A stretch of DNA of 64,000 nt from Devosia sp. LC5 (GTDB lineage Bacteria > Pseudomonadota > Alphaproteobacteria > Rhizobiales > Devosiaceae). The DNA lies in NCBI RefSeq assembly GCF_000735585.1, contig NZ_JNNO01000011.1, forward strand, positions 27,361 to 91,360. Direction: 5' to 3'. Shown piece by piece: positions 9,255 to 17,152 of this stretch (the first letter of the stretch is position 1; each line of letters opens with the position of its first letter). The notes beneath the pieces are model-generated. The model was given only the letters and a program-made list of their open reading frames with translations, searched no databases and was not told the DNA's origin. The position numbers and the translations under genes are program-made.

Positions 9255-9543
9255 GAAACAACCTCTAGGCTCTGTTTTTGAGAGTTTGGAAGATTAGGAT
9301 TAAGGCTTCCGATATATCGGCCGGAAACCCGCACTCGCCGGCACAACGGGCGCCGAAAGGCGTAAAACACCGCTGGCCAGCATCCCGGTCAGTGGTTCCC
9401 GGCGGGGGCAATCAGTCCGGGTAGTGTTTCGTTAGGCCGGTGTTTATAACTTTGTTCACCCTCCCAACGGGCCGGTTCCTTTGCTAGACCTGTCGCAGGC
9501 CCTGATTCGCCCCGACTCACCGTCATCCGGAGCACCACGACCC
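9255..9543. other. Divergent intergenic region upstream of cckA
   Basis: This region separates the membrane acyltransferase from cckA and should carry both promoters. It includes an in-frame TTG at 9481 that could extend CckA by 21 residues. GGAG at 9529-9532 points to the ATG at 9544 instead. I found no CtrA box, terminator or repeat here. Confidence 0.5.
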
Positions 9544-12114
9544 ATGGCATCGACGCCGCTCGGCGAGGACACCTATCCCGATCCACTTCTGGCCTCCGAG
9601 CGCAGCAGCGCCGGGTTGTGGCGCGTTGTGGCTTTGGGCGTGGCGCTGGTGGCGTTGGCCGTCGCCTTTTCCTTTTTCAGCGACCGGATCCCGATGGACC
9701 TGGTGATGACCTTTGTCGGTATCCTGGCGGTGGTCGGCGTATTCTGCCTGTTCGGCCTCGCCGCCGGCTTGTTCCGCTTTGCCGGCAATGAGGAACGCCG
9801 CACCATTTCGCGCGCCGTGGTCGATAGCCTGCCCTTCGGTGCGGTGGTGTCCGACCGCGACGGCAAGATTTCCTATGTCAACGCGCACTATGGCAATTTC
9901 AGCGGCGCGCTGAACAATGGCCTGCCGGTGGGCGTGCCGCGCCTGTTCGCCGGCCAGTCCGATGCCAGCGAAGCGATCTATCGCCTCTCCCGCGCCGCCA
10001 AGGATGGCCGCAGCGCGGTCGAGGATATTCGCCTCGTCGGTGGCCTGGGCGGCTCGCAGGCCGAAAGCGCGCGCCCCTTCTGGTATCGCGTCGCCGTGCG
10101 CCCCTTGCCCGAAAGCGACGAAACCAAAAAGCCGCTGGTCATCTGGTCGGTCGAGGACATCACCCGCGACCGCGACAATAATGAGAGCGCCTTCCGCGAC
10201 CTGCAGCGCGCCATCGATTATCTCGATCATTCCCCGGCCGGTTTCTTCTCGGCCGACGCGCATGGCCGCATCCAGTATCTCAATTCCACGCTATCCGACT
10301 GGCTCGGCTACGATCTGGCCGAGTTCAATGCCGGTCACCTGGGCCTGTCGGACATCGTGCGCGGCGACGGCGCAACGCTCTTGATGCGCGGCCGTGGCGA
10401 TGGCGAGATTTCGACCGAAGTCATCGATATCGACCTGGTCCGCCGCAATGGCACCAGCCTGCCGGTGCGCCTGCTGCATCGTGCTGCCCGCATGGCCGAC
10501 GGCGAATTGGGCGAGACGCGCACCCTGGTGCTCGATATGTCCAGCGCCCCCGATACCGAGGAAGAGCTGCGCGCTGCCGAAGTGCGTTTCTCGCGCTTCT
10601 TCAACGACACCCCCTTTGCCATTGCCACGCTGGATGGCGAAGGCCGCATCATCCGCACCAATGCCCCGTTCGGGCGCATCTTCAAATGGTCGGGCGAGGA
10701 AAAGAGCCTCGAAATGCAGCCGCTGAGCGAGCTGATCGGGGAGGGGAGCCGCGACAAGTTCGCCCGCGCTATTGGTGAGGCCACCGCCAATCGCTCGGAA
10801 ATCGAGCCGGTCGATGCCCTGCTCAATGCCGAGGGCGATCATGCCGTCCGGCTCTATCTGTCGGCGTCCGAACTCAGCGAAGGCTCGGCCGAGCAGGTCA
10901 ATGTCTATGCGCTCGACATGACCGATCAGCGCAAGCTGGAAGCCCAGTTTGCCCAGAGCCAGAAAATGCAGGCCGTGGGCCAGCTTGCGGGTGGCGTGGC
11001 GCATGATTTCAACAATCTGCTGACCGCCATTATCGGCTTTTCCGATCTGCTGCTGCTCAAGCATAAGCCGGGCGATCCCTCTTTCAGCGAATTGATGCAG
11101 ATCAAGCAGAATGCCAATCGCGCGGCGGGTCTCACCCGCCAATTGCTGGCCTTCTCCCGCCGCCAGACGCTGCGCCCGCAGGTGCTCGAACTGCCGCTGA
11201 TCGTCGATGATCTGACGGTGCTGCTCAAGCGCATGATCGGGGAAAAGAACACGCTCACCGTCGAGCATGGTCGCAATATCTGGCCGGTTCGCGCCGATGT
11301 GGTGCAGCTCGAGCAGGTCATCATTAACCTCGTGGTCAACGCCCGCGACGCCATGCCCGATGGTGGCGCCATCACTATCCGCACCTCCAATGTCGAGCAG
11401 GCCGATGCCGAGCGCCTGACCTTCGACGGCATGGTGCCGGCCGATTTTGTGCTTATCGACGTGCAGGATACCGGCACCGGCATGAGCCAGGACGTCATCG
11501 CCAAGATTTTCGAGCCCTTCTTCACTACCAAGGAATTGGGCAAGGGGACCGGCCTGGGCCTCTCGACGGTCTATGGCATCGTCAAGCAGACCGAGGGTTA
11601 TATCTATCCCGTCTCGACTGTGGGCGCCGGCACCACGTTCAAGATTTTCCTGCCGCGCCACGTGCCCAATGAAAACGAAGTGGCTGGTAAGGTCGCCGTC
11701 GCGGCACCCGCCCGCGATCTTACCGGCCAGGAACGCATCCTGCTGGTCGAAGACGAGGAAAGCGTGCGCGCCTTCTCCGCTCGCGCCCTGCGCGCCACGG
11801 GCTATGAAGTGTTCGAGGCTGATGGCGGCGAAGAAGCGCTCGAAGTGCTTGAGGATATCGACTTCAAGATCGATCTGATGATTTCCGACGTCGTGATGCC
11901 GGAAATGGATGGGCCGAGCCTGCTCAAGCACGTGCGCAAGCAAATGCCCGATCTCAAGGTGATTTTCGTCTCCGGCTATGCCGAGGAAAGCGTGCGCCGC
12001 GACATCGAGGACGACCAGAGCGTGGACTTCCTGCCCAAGCCCTATTCGCTCGATCAGATCAATTCCAAGGTCAAGGAAGTGCTGCAGCGGCTGGGCAAGG
12101 GCGAGGTCAATTGA
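9544..12114 (+). CDS. cckA: Cell-cycle hybrid sensor kinase CckA
   Basis: CckA phosphorylates CtrA and CpdR through the phosphotransferase ChpT and so controls the alphaproteobacterial cell cycle. From ATG 9544 the product is 856 residues: two membrane helices (about 26-46 and 53-76), three PAS-like domains (from about 90 to 460), and a HisKA domain whose box GGVAHDFNNLLTAIIGF carries the phospho-accepting His at about 487. A HATPase domain (N box INLVVNARDAM; G boxes DTGTGM and GKGTGLGLS) and a C-terminal receiver domain with Asp at about 782 (SDVVMPEMDGP) follow. The GVAHDFNNLL box and this order are the CckA pattern. The CtrA box upstream of flgB makes a regulatory link inside this window plausible. 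Confidence 0.93.
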   Translation: MASTPLGEDTYPDPLLASERSSAGLWRVVALGVALVALAVAFSFFSDRIPMDLVMTFVGILAVVGVFCLFGLAAGLFRFAGNEERRTISRAVVDSLPFGAVVSDRDGKISYVNAHYGNFSGALNNGLPVGVPRLFAGQSDASEAIYRLSRAAKDGRSAVEDIRLVGGLGGSQAESARPFWYRVAVRPLPESDETKKPLVIWSVEDITRDRDNNESAFRDLQRAIDYLDHSPAGFFSADAHGRIQYLNSTLSDWLGYDLAEFNAGHLGLSDIVRGDGATLLMRGRGDGEISTEVIDIDLVRRNGTSLPVRLLHRAARMADGELGETRTLVLDMSSAPDTEEELRAAEVRFSRFFNDTPFAIATLDGEGRIIRTNAPFGRIFKWSGEEKSLEMQPLSELIGEGSRDKFARAIGEATANRSEIEPVDALLNAEGDHAVRLYLSASELSEGSAEQVNVYALDMTDQRKLEAQFAQSQKMQAVGQLAGGVAHDFNNLLTAIIGFSDLLLLKHKPGDPSFSELMQIKQNANRAAGLTRQLLAFSRRQTLRPQVLELPLIVDDLTVLLKRMIGEKNTLTVEHGRNIWPVRADVVQLEQVIINLVVNARDAMPDGGAITIRTSNVEQADAERLTFDGMVPADFVLIDVQDTGTGMSQDVIAKIFEPFFTTKELGKGTGLGLSTVYGIVKQTEGYIYPVSTVGAGTTFKIFLPRHVPNENEVAGKVAVAAPARDLTGQERILLVEDEESVRAFSARALRATGYEVFEADGGEEALEVLEDIDFKIDLMISDVVMPEMDGPSLLKHVRKQMPDLKVIFVSGYAEESVRRDIEDDQSVDFLPKPYSLDQINSKVKEVLQRLGKGEVN

Positions 12115-12503
12115 ACGAGTTGGGTCGCTTCGGCGGCGCCGAGTTCAATGTGCTGGGCGAGCCCCTGCAACCCTGTTCCAGCGATCCACTCACCGGCTTT
12201 TTTCGTACCGGCTATTGCGCCGCTGGGCCGGATGGGGCGGCAGTTCACCTGGTCTGCATCCAGGCGACTGACGAATTCCTCGAATTCTCGGCATCGGTCG
12301 GCAATGACCTGTCGACGCCACATCCCGAATTCTCATTTCCGGGTCTGGTAGGCGGCAACCGCTGGTGCCTCGTCGCCGGCCGCTGGGCCCAAGCCCATGC
12401 CGCCGGCAAGGCACCAAAGGTGTTCCTGCGGTCGACTAATCAGGCCGTGCTCGGACTTATCCCCCTTGGGGTACTCAAGGCCTATGCTCTGGATTTGAAC
12501 TAA
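12111..12503 (+). CDS. DUF2237 family protein
   Basis: This 130-residue soluble protein matches the DUF2237 family along its length: FNVLGEPLQPCSSDPLTGF near the N-terminus, CIQATDEFLEFSASVGNDLS in the middle, and FPGLVGGNRWCLVAGRWAQA. The biochemical role of the family is not established. Conserved Cys residues in the CSSDP and RWCL motifs suggest a metal or redox site, which is inference. The TTG start overlaps the cckA stop by 4 nt, so it is probably co-translated with cckA. Confidence 0.85.
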   Translation: MNELGRFGGAEFNVLGEPLQPCSSDPLTGFFRTGYCAAGPDGAAVHLVCIQATDEFLEFSASVGNDLSTPHPEFSFPGLVGGNRWCLVAGRWAQAHAAGKAPKVFLRSTNQAVLGLIPLGVLKAYALDLN

Positions 12504-12566
12504 GGCGGGGAAGGGGTGCGGAAAGCCCCCGGGCTGGCGCCCACCCACCATGCTGCATCTTTAAAC

Positions 12567-12703
12567 AGAGGTTCCCGCTTCCGCGGGAATGGCACCGAGG
12601 CGGTAGAGACCTCATGGTGAGCCCGCCGAACCACGAGGCCGAGCGAGTGGAGACCGGTGTGCCACGACCTCCTCCTGCTACAAGCTCAGGATGAGGTCTA
12701 CTG
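12567..12703. repeat. Cluster of palindromic intergenic repeats (three units)
   Basis: The 212-bp gap between the DUF2237 gene and the SRPBCC gene holds three repeat units. Around 12569-12590 is a short palindrome (TTCCCGCTTCCGCGGGAA). At 12607-12637 is a unit beginning AGACCTCATGGTGAGCCC, repeated with one mismatch at 32298-32328. At 12664-12703 is a unit ending GCTCAGGATGAGGTCTACTG, repeated at 32238-32277. These look like dispersed REP-type elements. No gene is visible in the gap. Confidence 0.7.
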
Positions 12704-12715
12704 GGGGCAGGTCTC

Positions 12716-13204
12716 CTAGCGGCCCAACCCCTCCGCCAACAGCGCATCCAGATGCTGGAAACTCATCTCCATGCCCTCGGCCATGCCCGTCGCGGCAATC
12801 TGGTCTCGCAGCGCTTTGGACGCATAGGTCAGTCGATTGACCACCGTTGTCCCCTCCGGCTTCTCCTCAAAATCCACCGCAGACTTCGACGTCCCGCCCG
12901 TCTCATCCTGATCAAACGCCTCTTCGCTCAAGATATGCTCTGGCGCCGCAATGGCATGGATCACCCCGGACATGGAAAGGTGCTCCTCGCCCTTGTGCCA
13001 TTCATAGCGATAGCGGCCTGCCGGCCGTGGCTCGAAGATACAGACCGGCATGGTCCAGCCCGGCGGCCCGGTCAGCCAGCGCTTGATCAGCGGCGGTTGG
13101 GTGTAGCAGGCAAACACCAGATGCCGCGGCGCGGCGAAATCGCGCTCGGTGAGGATTTCGGTATCGCTGGGCATGGATATCCGCAACGGTCCGCCAAATG
13201 TCAT
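12716..13204 (-). CDS. SRPBCC/AHSA1-domain protein
   Basis: This 162-residue protein has the AHSA1 (activator of Hsp90-like) fold of the START superfamily. The N-terminal motif TERDFAAPRHLVFACYTQP, the segment KRWLTGPPGW and the C-terminal helix GMEMSFQHLDALLAEGL fit the family, whose members often bind hydrophobic ligands. It lies 11 nt downstream of an ArsR-type regulator on the same strand, a very common pairing. Starts at Met1 or Met11 are both possible. The ligand is unknown. Confidence 0.85.
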   Translation of the reverse strand: MTFGGPLRISMPSDTEILTERDFAAPRHLVFACYTQPPLIKRWLTGPPGWTMPVCIFEPRPAGRYRYEWHKGEEHLSMSGVIHAIAAPEHILSEEAFDQDETGGTSKSAVDFEEKPEGTTVVNRLTYASKALRDQIAATGMAEGMEMSFQHLDALLAEGLGR

Positions 13205-13215
13205 CCTGCTCTCCC

Positions 13216-13566
13216 TCAGGTCTTGCCCGTCATCGCCTCGAGCCGCTTGAGTTCATCCAGTAGGTCATCGAGCCGTTCGTACTGGGCTTCCCAATATTTG
13301 CGATATTCGATCAGCCAGCCTGTCGCCTCGGCCAGCGGCTGCGCCTCGAGCTTACAGGGCCGCCGTTGGGCGTCACGACCGCGGGAAACCAGCCCGGCAT
13401 TTTCCAGCACCTTGAGGTGCTTGGAGATGGCGGGCTGGCTCATGGCAAAGGGCTCGGCAAGTTCCATCACCGATGCCTCGCCCTGCGCCAGCCGCGCCAG
13501 AATGGCGCGCCGCGTTGGGTCGGACAGGGCCTGGAAGGTGGCGTCGAGACTGGCAGACGTCGGCAT
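13216..13566 (-). CDS. ArsR-family winged-helix repressor
   Basis: A 116-residue winged-helix transcription factor. LSDPTRRAILARLAQGEAS begins the domain, and the recognition helix is MSQPAISKHLKVLENAGLV (about residues 43-62). I see no metal-binding CxC motif in the DNA-binding helix, so metal sensing is unlikely. This subclass typically pairs with an SRPBCC gene, here directly downstream. A strongly palindromic region immediately upstream of its start codon is a likely autoregulatory operator. Confidence 0.9.
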   Translation of the reverse strand: MPTSASLDATFQALSDPTRRAILARLAQGEASVMELAEPFAMSQPAISKHLKVLENAGLVSRGRDAQRRPCKLEAQPLAEATGWLIEYRKYWEAQYERLDDLLDELKRLEAMTGKT

Positions 13567-13601
13567 GAATAACCTATGGTTGCAAAACCGTTTGGTTATT
13601 C
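13567..13601. promoter_or_regulatory. Probable ArsR operator: nested inverted repeats
   Basis: GAATAACC (13567-13574) and GGTTATTC (13594-13601) are perfect inverted arms. Inside, AACC and GGTT alternate with 3-4 nt spacing (AACC-TAT-GGTT-GCAA-AACC-GTTT-GGTT). The array directly adjoins the ArsR start codon, so repressor binding there could block its own promoter or start. It also lies just 22 bp from the end of the neighbouring aldo/keto reductase gene. The link to this ArsR protein is inferred from position and symmetry. Confidence 0.65.
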
Positions 13602-13622
13602 AACGCCTGTTCGGCACAGTCG

Positions 13623-14639
13623 TCAAGCGACGCCGCCCGGAATGGGGGTCCCCGCCGCCAGCAGCCCCTGATTGGCCAGTTCCGTCCACAGCGCATCCGG
13701 AATTTTGGCGTCCCACCACTTGAGAATGCCGTCCAGTTCTTCGGGCGATTTCGGCCCCGGCAAGACATTGCATACTGCAGGATGTGTCAGCGGGAATTGC
13801 AGCGCCGCTGCGGGCAGAGCGACGCCAAAGTCCCGGCAGACGGTTTCCAGCGCCTTGACGCGATCGACAATGGCCTGTGGCGCCTTGGCATAATTGAAGG
13901 TCGAGCCACCCACCAGAATGCCCGAATTGAACGGGCCGCCAATAACTACCGAAGCACCGCGCTCCAGGCATGTTGTCATGAAAGGGCTGAGCGAAGTTTG
14001 TTCGAGCAGCGTATAGCGCCCGGCGAGCAGGAACACGTCCCAATCGCCCAGCGCAAAGGCGTCCATCAGCACCTGCCATTCATTGACGCCCAGCCCGATC
14101 GCCTTGACCGCGCCGCTGTCGCGCAATTCGCGCAAAGCCCTGTAGCCGCCGCTTTCCAGCTGCTTCCACAAGGGCTTATTGCCCTCTACGCCATGGGTGG
14201 CCGTGCCGATATCGTGCACATAAAGGACATCGACGCCATTCATCCCCAGCCGCTGCAGGCTGTCCTCATAGGAGCGCATCACGCCGTCATAGGAATAGTC
14301 ATAGACCTGGTCGAAGGGCAGGGGATTGACCCAGTTATGCGGCTCGCTCCACCCCATTACCGGCTTGAGCTTGCGGCCCACCTTGGTTGACAGCACCGTG
14401 CCGGCCCGGCGCTCACGTAGCACGTCGCCGACCAGATGCTCGGAGCGGCCATAGCCATATTGGGGTGCCGTATCGACGTAGTTTATCCCCACATCAAGCG
14501 CGTGGCTTATAGTTGCCCGCGCCTGGTCGGCCGGCACATCGGTGAAAATGCCAGCCAGGGACGCGCAGCCGAGGCCCAGCGTGGTGATTTCCAGACCGGT
14601 TCTACCGATCTGGCGCTTCTCGATTATGCGTGCCGTCAT
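13623..14639 (-). CDS. Aldo/keto reductase, aldose 1-dehydrogenase type
   Basis: A 338-residue TIM-barrel oxidoreductase. The catalytic Asp-Tyr pair is visible in NYVDTAPQYGYGRSE, the catalytic Lys in LSTKVGRKL, and the His in LYVHDIGT. Extra length and the GRYTLLEQ motif place it in the subgroup of L-fucose, D-threo-aldose or pyridoxal dehydrogenases, which oxidise a sugar to its lactone with NAD(P). The next upstream gene on this strand is a GguC/AraD1-like enzyme, 61 nt away. Together they suggest a non-phosphorylative aldose pathway. The exact substrate cannot be told from the sequence. Confidence 0.85.
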   Translation of the reverse strand: MTARIIEKRQIGRTGLEITTLGLGCASLAGIFTDVPADQARATISHALDVGINYVDTAPQYGYGRSEHLVGDVLRERRAGTVLSTKVGRKLKPVMGWSEPHNWVNPLPFDQVYDYSYDGVMRSYEDSLQRLGMNGVDVLYVHDIGTATHGVEGNKPLWKQLESGGYRALRELRDSGAVKAIGLGVNEWQVLMDAFALGDWDVFLLAGRYTLLEQTSLSPFMTTCLERGASVVIGGPFNSGILVGGSTFNYAKAPQAIVDRVKALETVCRDFGVALPAAALQFPLTHPAVCNVLPGPKSPEELDGILKWWDAKIPDALWTELANQGLLAAGTPIPGGVA

Positions 14640-14699
14640 GACGCCCTCCCAGATGAGGGATAACTGACATGTTAGTTGGCCGCCGTAAAGCCGCGCACC

Positions 14700-15695
14700 C
14701 TAGTAGACGTTGCCGACGATCACCGGATGTTCGGCTTCGACCCGGATCGGGTTGCGCAGGGCCGCACCGAACTGGGCTTCCTCGATCTCGAAAATATCGT
14801 CCGGCTTGGTCGAAATGCCGTCGGCAAAGCTCAGCGTGGCCGTGCCGAAGCAATGCACGTGGATATCGCCGGGATTGCGGAACAGCTCATATTTGAAGTG
14901 GTGATATTCGAGATTGGCGATGGTGTGGCTCATATTGTCCTCACCAGAGAGGAACGGCTTTTCCCAGACCACCTGGCCATCGCGCCAGATGCGCGACTTG
15001 CCCTCGATATGGGCCGGCAGGTCGCCCAGCCGCAGTTCGGGCCCGAACGAGCAGGCGCGCAGCTTGGAATGGGCCAGATAGAGATAGTTGATCCGCTCGG
15101 TCACATGGTCGGAAAATTCGTTGGCCAGTGCAAAGCCAAGCCGGCGCGGCTGGCCATTGTGATCGATCAGATAGATGCCGGCGATTTCCGGCTCTTCGCC
15201 CGCGTCGAGCGCGAAGCTGGGCGAGGGAATGGGGTGGCCGGGATTGACCACGGTATAGCCATTGCCCTTGTAGAACCATTCCGGCTGCACGCCCTTGGTG
15301 CCGTCTTTCGGCTTGCCGTTTTCCAGACCCATGCGGAACATCTTCATGGAATCGGTCAGGTTGTCCTCGGTCTTGGTGCCGTTGGACTTGTGCATGGCGT
15401 CGCGCGTTGCGGCGGAACCCAGATGGGTCAGGCCGGTACCGGTGACATAGAGATGGGCCGGATCGGGATGATCCACCGGCGCCAGCAGCCGGCCTTCGGC
15501 CAGCAGCGCTGCCTTGTCGACCACTTCGCCCAGCCCTTGCTGCGCGATCAGCGCGCCAATTCCGGATTGAGCGGCAATGGCCGCCTGGGCCAGACCATAG
15601 ACGCTGGCGGCGCCATTGACCTGGCGCGTGACATCGCCGTCCACCGCGCCAACGGCCCGTTCGCCATTGAGATCAAAATACTGGATCAGATTCAT
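14700..15695 (-). CDS. FAH-superfamily AraD1/GguC-like sugar-acid enzyme
   Basis: This 331-residue protein has the fumarylacetoacetate hydrolase fold, with acidic metal-binding positions around EWFYKGNGY and GEEPEIAGIYLIDHNG, followed by RLGFALANEFSDH. This arrangement and length fit the AraD1/GguC group, which includes 2-keto-3-deoxy-L-arabonate dehydratase. ATG 15695 is chosen over upstream options because GGGAG precedes it and the family N-terminus (MNLIQYFDLNGER) begins there. With the downstream dehydrogenase it probably works in sugar-acid breakdown. No transporter or regulator for such a pathway is adjacent. Confidence 0.8.
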   Translation of the reverse strand: MNLIQYFDLNGERAVGAVDGDVTRQVNGAASVYGLAQAAIAAQSGIGALIAQQGLGEVVDKAALLAEGRLLAPVDHPDPAHLYVTGTGLTHLGSAATRDAMHKSNGTKTEDNLTDSMKMFRMGLENGKPKDGTKGVQPEWFYKGNGYTVVNPGHPIPSPSFALDAGEEPEIAGIYLIDHNGQPRRLGFALANEFSDHVTERINYLYLAHSKLRACSFGPELRLGDLPAHIEGKSRIWRDGQVVWEKPFLSGEDNMSHTIANLEYHHFKYELFRNPGDIHVHCFGTATLSFADGISTKPDDIFEIEEAQFGAALRNPIRVEAEHPVIVGNVY

Positions 15696-15885
15696 GTGTT
15701 TCTCCCGCGGAGCGGCCCGGCGGGCCCGACTGGCAGGCATAGAACGCAACAGGGGTACTCTAGGCAAGCCCAAAAATCATACTAATTAAATCTTGCCGCG
15801 CCTGCGCCGTGCGTTGGATTGTGCCAAGCCCCTGGCATCTCTATATCCAGGGCTGCGCCAGGGCGGCGCCGGGGATGACTTTACC

Positions 15886-17004
15886 ATGCTGGATAGCGTC
15901 GAAAGCGCGCTCGCGGCGATTGCCGCAGGTGAACTCGTGGTGGTGGTGGATGATACCGACCGCGAGAACGAGGGCGACCTGATCATGGCAGCCAGCAAGG
16001 CGACCCCGGAAAAGATCGCCTTCATGATCCGCCATACCAGTGGCATCATCTGCGTGCCGATGACGCTCGATCGCGCCGCCGCACTCAATCTCGACCCCAT
16101 GGTCGCCAACAATATTGATCCGTTCCGCACGGCCTTCACCGTCACGGTCGATTATCGGGTCGGCATGACGACAGGCATTTCCGCCACCGAGCGAACCGCG
16201 ACCATTAGGGCGCTGGCGGGCGGCAATGCCCATGCCGGCGATTTCATCCGCCCCGGCCATATCTTCCCGCTGCTGGCCCGCGAGGGTGGCGTGCTCGCCC
16301 GCTCCGGCCATACCGAGGCGGGGATCGATCTGGCCCGCATGGCTGGGCTTGAGCCCGCCGGCGTGCTGGCCGAAGTGGTCAACGACGATGGCAGTGTCAA
16401 GCGCCTGCCCGAGCTGATCGCGTTCGCCCAGGAGCACAACCTCAAGATCATCTCGATCGAAGATTTGATCTCCTACCGTTTGACACAGGAAAAATTCCTG
16501 GCCCGCCAGGCCGTCGTGCCCACCATGGTGGCTGGCCTGCCGGCCGTGGCCTATGCCTATCAGACCCCGTTCGATCCGGTGCAGCAGGTGGCCCTGGTGC
16601 TGGGCGATGTCGAGGGCAAGAGCAACGTGCCCTGCCGCATCATTCGCGAGCAGCCCTTGCGCGATTTGCTGGGCCGGGCGGCCGGCGATGCCGATCCGGT
16701 CGAACGTGCTGTGGCCGAAATCATCTCCCGCGGCGGCACCGGCATTGTTCTATTGCTCCGCGGCGCTTCGGCCGGGGACCGCGAGGAGGACAGCCGCCGC
16801 ACTCCGACCCAGGATGGGCAGGGGGGCGAGCATCACGGCAGCGCCGTCAAGCGCATGAAAGGCTGGCGTGAGATCGGCGTCGGTTCGCAGATGCTGCGCG
16901 ATCTCGGCGTCAAATCCATCGCCCTGATGACCACCTCCGGCCGCCAATATGTTGGCTTGGGCGGCTTCGGCCTCGAAATCGGGGAAACGATTCTGCTCTC
17001 CTGA
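15886..17004 (+). CDS. ribB: RibB (DHBP synthase) with degenerate GTP cyclohydrolase II half
   Basis: The N-terminal 205 residues are 3,4-dihydroxy-2-butanone-4-phosphate synthase, which makes the four-carbon unit of riboflavin from ribulose 5-phosphate. The catalytic motifs DDTDRENEGDL and RSGHTEAGIDL are intact. The C-terminal half aligns with GTP cyclohydrolase II by pattern (GGTGIVLLLRG, QMLRDLGVKSIALMTTSGRQ, YVGLGGFGLEI). It lacks the zinc cysteines and the SECLTGD and RCDCG-type motifs, so it should not cleave GTP. This is the RibBX arrangement. ATG 15886 gives the normal N-terminus; an upstream TTG at 15793 would add 31 residues. No FMN riboswitch is visible. Confidence 0.85.
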   Translation: MLDSVESALAAIAAGELVVVVDDTDRENEGDLIMAASKATPEKIAFMIRHTSGIICVPMTLDRAAALNLDPMVANNIDPFRTAFTVTVDYRVGMTTGISATERTATIRALAGGNAHAGDFIRPGHIFPLLAREGGVLARSGHTEAGIDLARMAGLEPAGVLAEVVNDDGSVKRLPELIAFAQEHNLKIISIEDLISYRLTQEKFLARQAVVPTMVAGLPAVAYAYQTPFDPVQQVALVLGDVEGKSNVPCRIIREQPLRDLLGRAAGDADPVERAVAEIISRGGTGIVLLLRGASAGDREEDSRRTPTQDGQGGEHHGSAVKRMKGWREIGVGSQMLRDLGVKSIALMTTSGRQYVGLGGFGLEIGETILLS

Positions 17005-17018
17005 CGTCCGGCGCTATT

Positions 17019-17074
17019 TTCTCATTTTGTTCCGGTTCCCCACTTGACACCTTGGAAACAAAATGAGAACAAAT
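17019..17074 (+). promoter_or_regulatory. recA promoter with a pair of inverted LexA-like boxes
   Basis: A -35-like TTGACA lies at 17044-17049. Two near-identical 15-mers flank it in inverted orientation. Read on the plus strand, the right copy is AAAC-AAAATGA-GAAC (17056-17070). The left copy, read on the minus strand, is GAAC-AAAATGA-GAAA (17018-17032). Alphaproteobacterial LexA binds GAAC-N7-GAAC, so each box has one mismatch. The right box covers the spacer and -10 zone, where a repressor would block transcription. A clear -10 is not seen. Confidence 0.6.
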
Positions 17075-17152
17075 AGGGCACATTAAATGGACAGCGACCT
17101 GCGGTGCCAACGCGTTGCGCGGCCCCCCAGAGCGTGAAATAAGGAGAGAACT

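Noticed and set aside
10291..11943. A 550-codon minus-strand open frame
   Set aside because: Antisense to cckA, with low-complexity His/Gln/Asp-rich translation and no recognisable motif.
15786..15885. An FMN riboswitch before ribB
   Set aside because: I could not find the conserved FMN aptamer blocks in the short upstream region, and the gap to the neighbouring gene is too small.
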